From the NCBI RefSeq assembly GCF_000378225.1, contig NZ_KB905141.1, forward strand, positions 573,326-637,325: a DNA stretch of 64,000 nt, written 5' to 3'. The translations under genes and the position numbers were made by a program. Under the pieces are notes generated by a model. The model was not told the DNA's origin and made no database searches. It worked only from the letters and a program-made list of their open reading frames with translations. Positions within the stretch are counted from its first letter, which is position 1. Every line of letters starts with the position of its first letter. This stretch comes from Methylophilus methylotrophus DSM 46235 = ATCC 53528. Lineage in GTDB: Bacteria; Pseudomonadota; Gammaproteobacteria; Burkholderiales; Methylophilaceae. Of the stretch, positions 62,219 to 64,000 are shown in pieces.

Positions 62219-63202
62219 ATGTCAGCCCACAAAAAAATATCGGAAACAGCCGCACGGTGGTTTATCCGCATGCAAGAAGCAGCACCGGACGCACCTGAGC
62301 GTAGCCAGTTTGAGGCCTGGCTCATGAAGAGCCCACTACATCAACAAGAATACCGCAGCATCAGCGACGCCTGGCAAGGCATAGACTCGGTCTCGGAACT
62401 GGAATTGCTGGCGCAGGCCAAACAAGCCGACACTTTTTTCAAACAGAACGAGCGCAAAAAATCGCGGCAGAAACTGGCGGGTACCGTTGCAGGCGTGGTG
62501 GCTGCACTTTGCATCGGCTGGGCTGGCTTGCATCAATACCAAGTTTGGCAAAGCACACCCACGCTACAACTCGCCGCGCACACAACTACCGCCCAACTGA
62601 CCACCCAAACACTGGACGATGGCAGCCGCGTCACGCTCAACGCCAACTCGCGCATCGAGATCAAGTACTACCGCAACCAGCGCCACATTGACCTACTGCA
62701 AGGCGAAGCCGTGTTTGAAGTGCAACCTGACCGCGACCGCCCCTTTGTGGTAGAAACCCAGCGCCTGAAAGTCACCGTGCTAGGCACACGCTTTGCCGTT
62801 AACAAACTCAAACAGCTTGAGCGTGTGAGTGTCGATCACGGCAAGGTACAGGTGCTCAACAAGCAAAACCAGCAAGGGCTGATTCTGCAAAATAACGAGG
62901 TCGCTGAAATCAACCAGCACGGCCTGCAAGCTCGCCCACAAGTGAGTGCCCAAGACTACTTCCGCTTTATTAGCGGCACTTTGGTATTTAATCAGGCATC
63001 GCTGTCAGAAATCGCCGAAACCCTCTCGCGCTACCAGCAACAACCAGTCACCAGCGATGATCGTTCCAGCGAAAAAATCAGCGCCGTGGTCGCCATTAAA
63101 GACAGCAACAGCTTTATCGCCACCCTTCCCCGCATCGCTAATGTCCGCGTGCACCGCAGCCCCGAAGGTATTCAACTAGAAACTTACCCCGCTGCTAAAT
63201 AA
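62219..63202 (+). CDS. FecR-like anti-sigma factor/sigma regulator
   Basis: 327 residues: an N-terminal DUF4880/anti-sigma segment (AARWFIRMQEAAPD, about 10-23, FEAWLMKSPLHQQEY, about 32-46), one transmembrane helix (about 85-105), and a periplasmic FecR domain (about 125-225, LDDGSRVTLNANSRIEI and LQGEAVFEV) with a C-terminal part resembling STN (about 245-325). Known: relays the signal from the outer membrane receptor to the sigma factor. Starts four bases after the sigma gene. Confidence 0.88.
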   Translation: MSAHKKISETAARWFIRMQEAAPDAPERSQFEAWLMKSPLHQQEYRSISDAWQGIDSVSELELLAQAKQADTFFKQNERKKSRQKLAGTVAGVVAALCIGWAGLHQYQVWQSTPTLQLAAHTTTAQLTTQTLDDGSRVTLNANSRIEIKYYRNQRHIDLLQGEAVFEVQPDRDRPFVVETQRLKVTVLGTRFAVNKLKQLERVSVDHGKVQVLNKQNQQGLILQNNEVAEINQHGLQARPQVSAQDYFRFISGTLVFNQASLSEIAETLSRYQQQPVTSDDRSSEKISAVVAIKDSNSFIATLPRIANVRVHRSPEGIQLETYPAAK

Positions 63203-63303
63203 GCCAAGCGCACATCATTACATTTTTTTGCAATCAAGATATCAGGGTTTTGACTCCCCATGCATTAAGGCAATAACAAGCCAAAAAGTAACGGGGAAGT
63301 CAG

Positions 63304-64000
63304 ATGCATACACCAAAAAAACTGATTCTGGGCGCAGCCATTGCTGCCTGCTTTAGCAGCCAGCCTGCCTGGATCAACCCTTTATGGGCAGCAGAACTTA
63401 ACACTAAGTTGCCGCAACCGGAAGAAGAGATACTTTTTACGCGCACAATCTCCATAGACCTGCCTAGCCAGCCACTAGCAACATCTTTAAAAGCCATCAG
63501 CACAAAACTGGGTATCAACATCACATTCAATGACGCTTTAGTCAACAGTAAAAAGGCACCTGCCATCAGCGGTACCATGCTGACAAAAGAGCTATTTAAA
63601 AAATTGCTGGCGAACAGCAATCTTGAAGCCAAATTGAATCAATCAACCCTTTATATTCAACCCGCAGCTAAAACAGCCAAAGAGCTAAAAGACGAAAAAA
63701 CCACCCTTGATTTAGATAAAGTCGAAGTCCGTGCCAAGAAGTTCTACGAGGTAGGCCCCATGCCTGGTCTCGCGCTCACAAAAGAGGAAATTCCTGGCAA
63801 TGTGCAATCTCTTACGGCCAAGGATATTAAAGAGGCACACACGCTCACAATTACTGATTTGATGAACCAGAAGCTTCAATCAGTCACAGTCAATGACTAT
63901 CAAAGCAATCCATTTCAGATGGACTTGCAATATCGTGGTTTTACGGCTTCACCACAGTTGGGCACGGCACAAGGTATCTCAGTATTTTTAGATGGCATTC
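63304..64000 (+). CDS. TonB-dependent receptor with STN signalling domain (3' partial)
   Basis: The 5' 232 codons are in the window: a signal peptide (about 1-29, ending near AWINPLWAA), an STN domain (about 45-120, SIDLPSQPLATSLKAIS) and the start of the plug (about 160 onward, EIPGNVQSLTAKDIKEAHT, then YRGFTASP). Known: FecA-type transducers bind an iron complex at the surface and signal via STN to FecR. The ligand is unknown. GGGGAAG lies about ten bases before the ATG. It runs off the end of the window. Confidence 0.88.
   Translation, partial: MHTPKKLILGAAIAACFSSQPAWINPLWAAELNTKLPQPEEEILFTRTISIDLPSQPLATSLKAISTKLGINITFNDALVNSKKAPAISGTMLTKELFKKLLANSNLEAKLNQSTLYIQPAAKTAKELKDEKTTLDLDKVEVRAKKFYEVGPMPGLALTKEEIPGNVQSLTAKDIKEAHTLTITDLMNQKLQSVTVNDYQSNPFQMDLQYRGFTASPQLGTAQGISVFLDGI

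Overview
The window looks like a chromosomal segment of a Gram-negative betaproteobacterium, most likely a methylotroph of the Methylophilaceae. The grounds are circumstantial: a betaproteobacterial-type FNR with a CSNCNLRELC cysteine cluster, a ccoNOQP-GH/ccoIS cluster linked to hemN and fnr, a CioAB-type bd oxidase, PqiABC, and moderate GC with many dispersed cytochrome and copper genes. No C1-oxidation marker gene is visible, so the family assignment is inference.

Layout. 1-2.7 kb: 3' end of a trypsin-like protease/TPR protein, an aspartate-type aminotransferase, and an orphan adhesin retention-module protein. 2.9-8.0 kb: tRNA-Asn carrying a compact (about 5 kb), AT-rich integrative element with a large serine recombinase, a DUF2726 protein, a 41-residue coupled ORF, a Rep-like protein, a putative ribbon-helix-helix regulator with a promoter and palindromic operator, and an Mrr-type nuclease. 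8.0-13.6 kb: a second, non-canonical cbb3-like oxidase operon flanked by two mutually similar glycine-rich membrane proteins and followed by copC/copD. 13.7-20.5 kb: a zinc alcohol dehydrogenase, a cyanide-insensitive bd oxidase (cioAB plus a 50-residue small subunit), and a two-subunit molybdenum hydroxylase of the isoquinoline oxidoreductase type. 20.5-31.7 kb: hemerythrin protein, pqiABC, a diguanylate cyclase, a CPA2 antiporter, a decayed GAF-PAS-GGDEF-EAL gene, and a FAD oxidoreductase pair.

31.7-46.3 kb: an AhpD/carboxymuconolactone decarboxylase relic, a COG0523 GTPase, YqhA, a soluble chemotaxis receptor with four near-identical PAS repeats, an SbtA/SbtB bicarbonate transport pair with a small membrane protein, a family-39 glycosyltransferase, an EF-hand relic, a TonB-like proline-rich protein, HrpA, and a hairpin-rich intergenic repeat with arms of about 55 bp. 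46.3-59.2 kb: a periplasmic ATP-dependent DNA ligase with a secreted partner, then the microaerobic respiration block: DsbD_2/TauE-like protein, hemN, fnr, a radical SAM protein, ccoHGPQON, ccoS and ccoI. Perfect FNR boxes lie between hemN and fnr and upstream of ccoN. 59.4-64 kb: metG and a FecI-FecR-TonB receptor surface-signalling system, the receptor running off the window.

Functionally, three terminal oxidases (canonical cbb3, cbb3-like, CIO-type bd) lie within about 48 kb together with their copper and heme supply genes, which suggests tuning to varying oxygen. The strongest candidate for something undescribed is the tRNA-Asn element: its recombinase gene ends inside the tRNA, so integration and excision should exchange the last residues of the recombinase.
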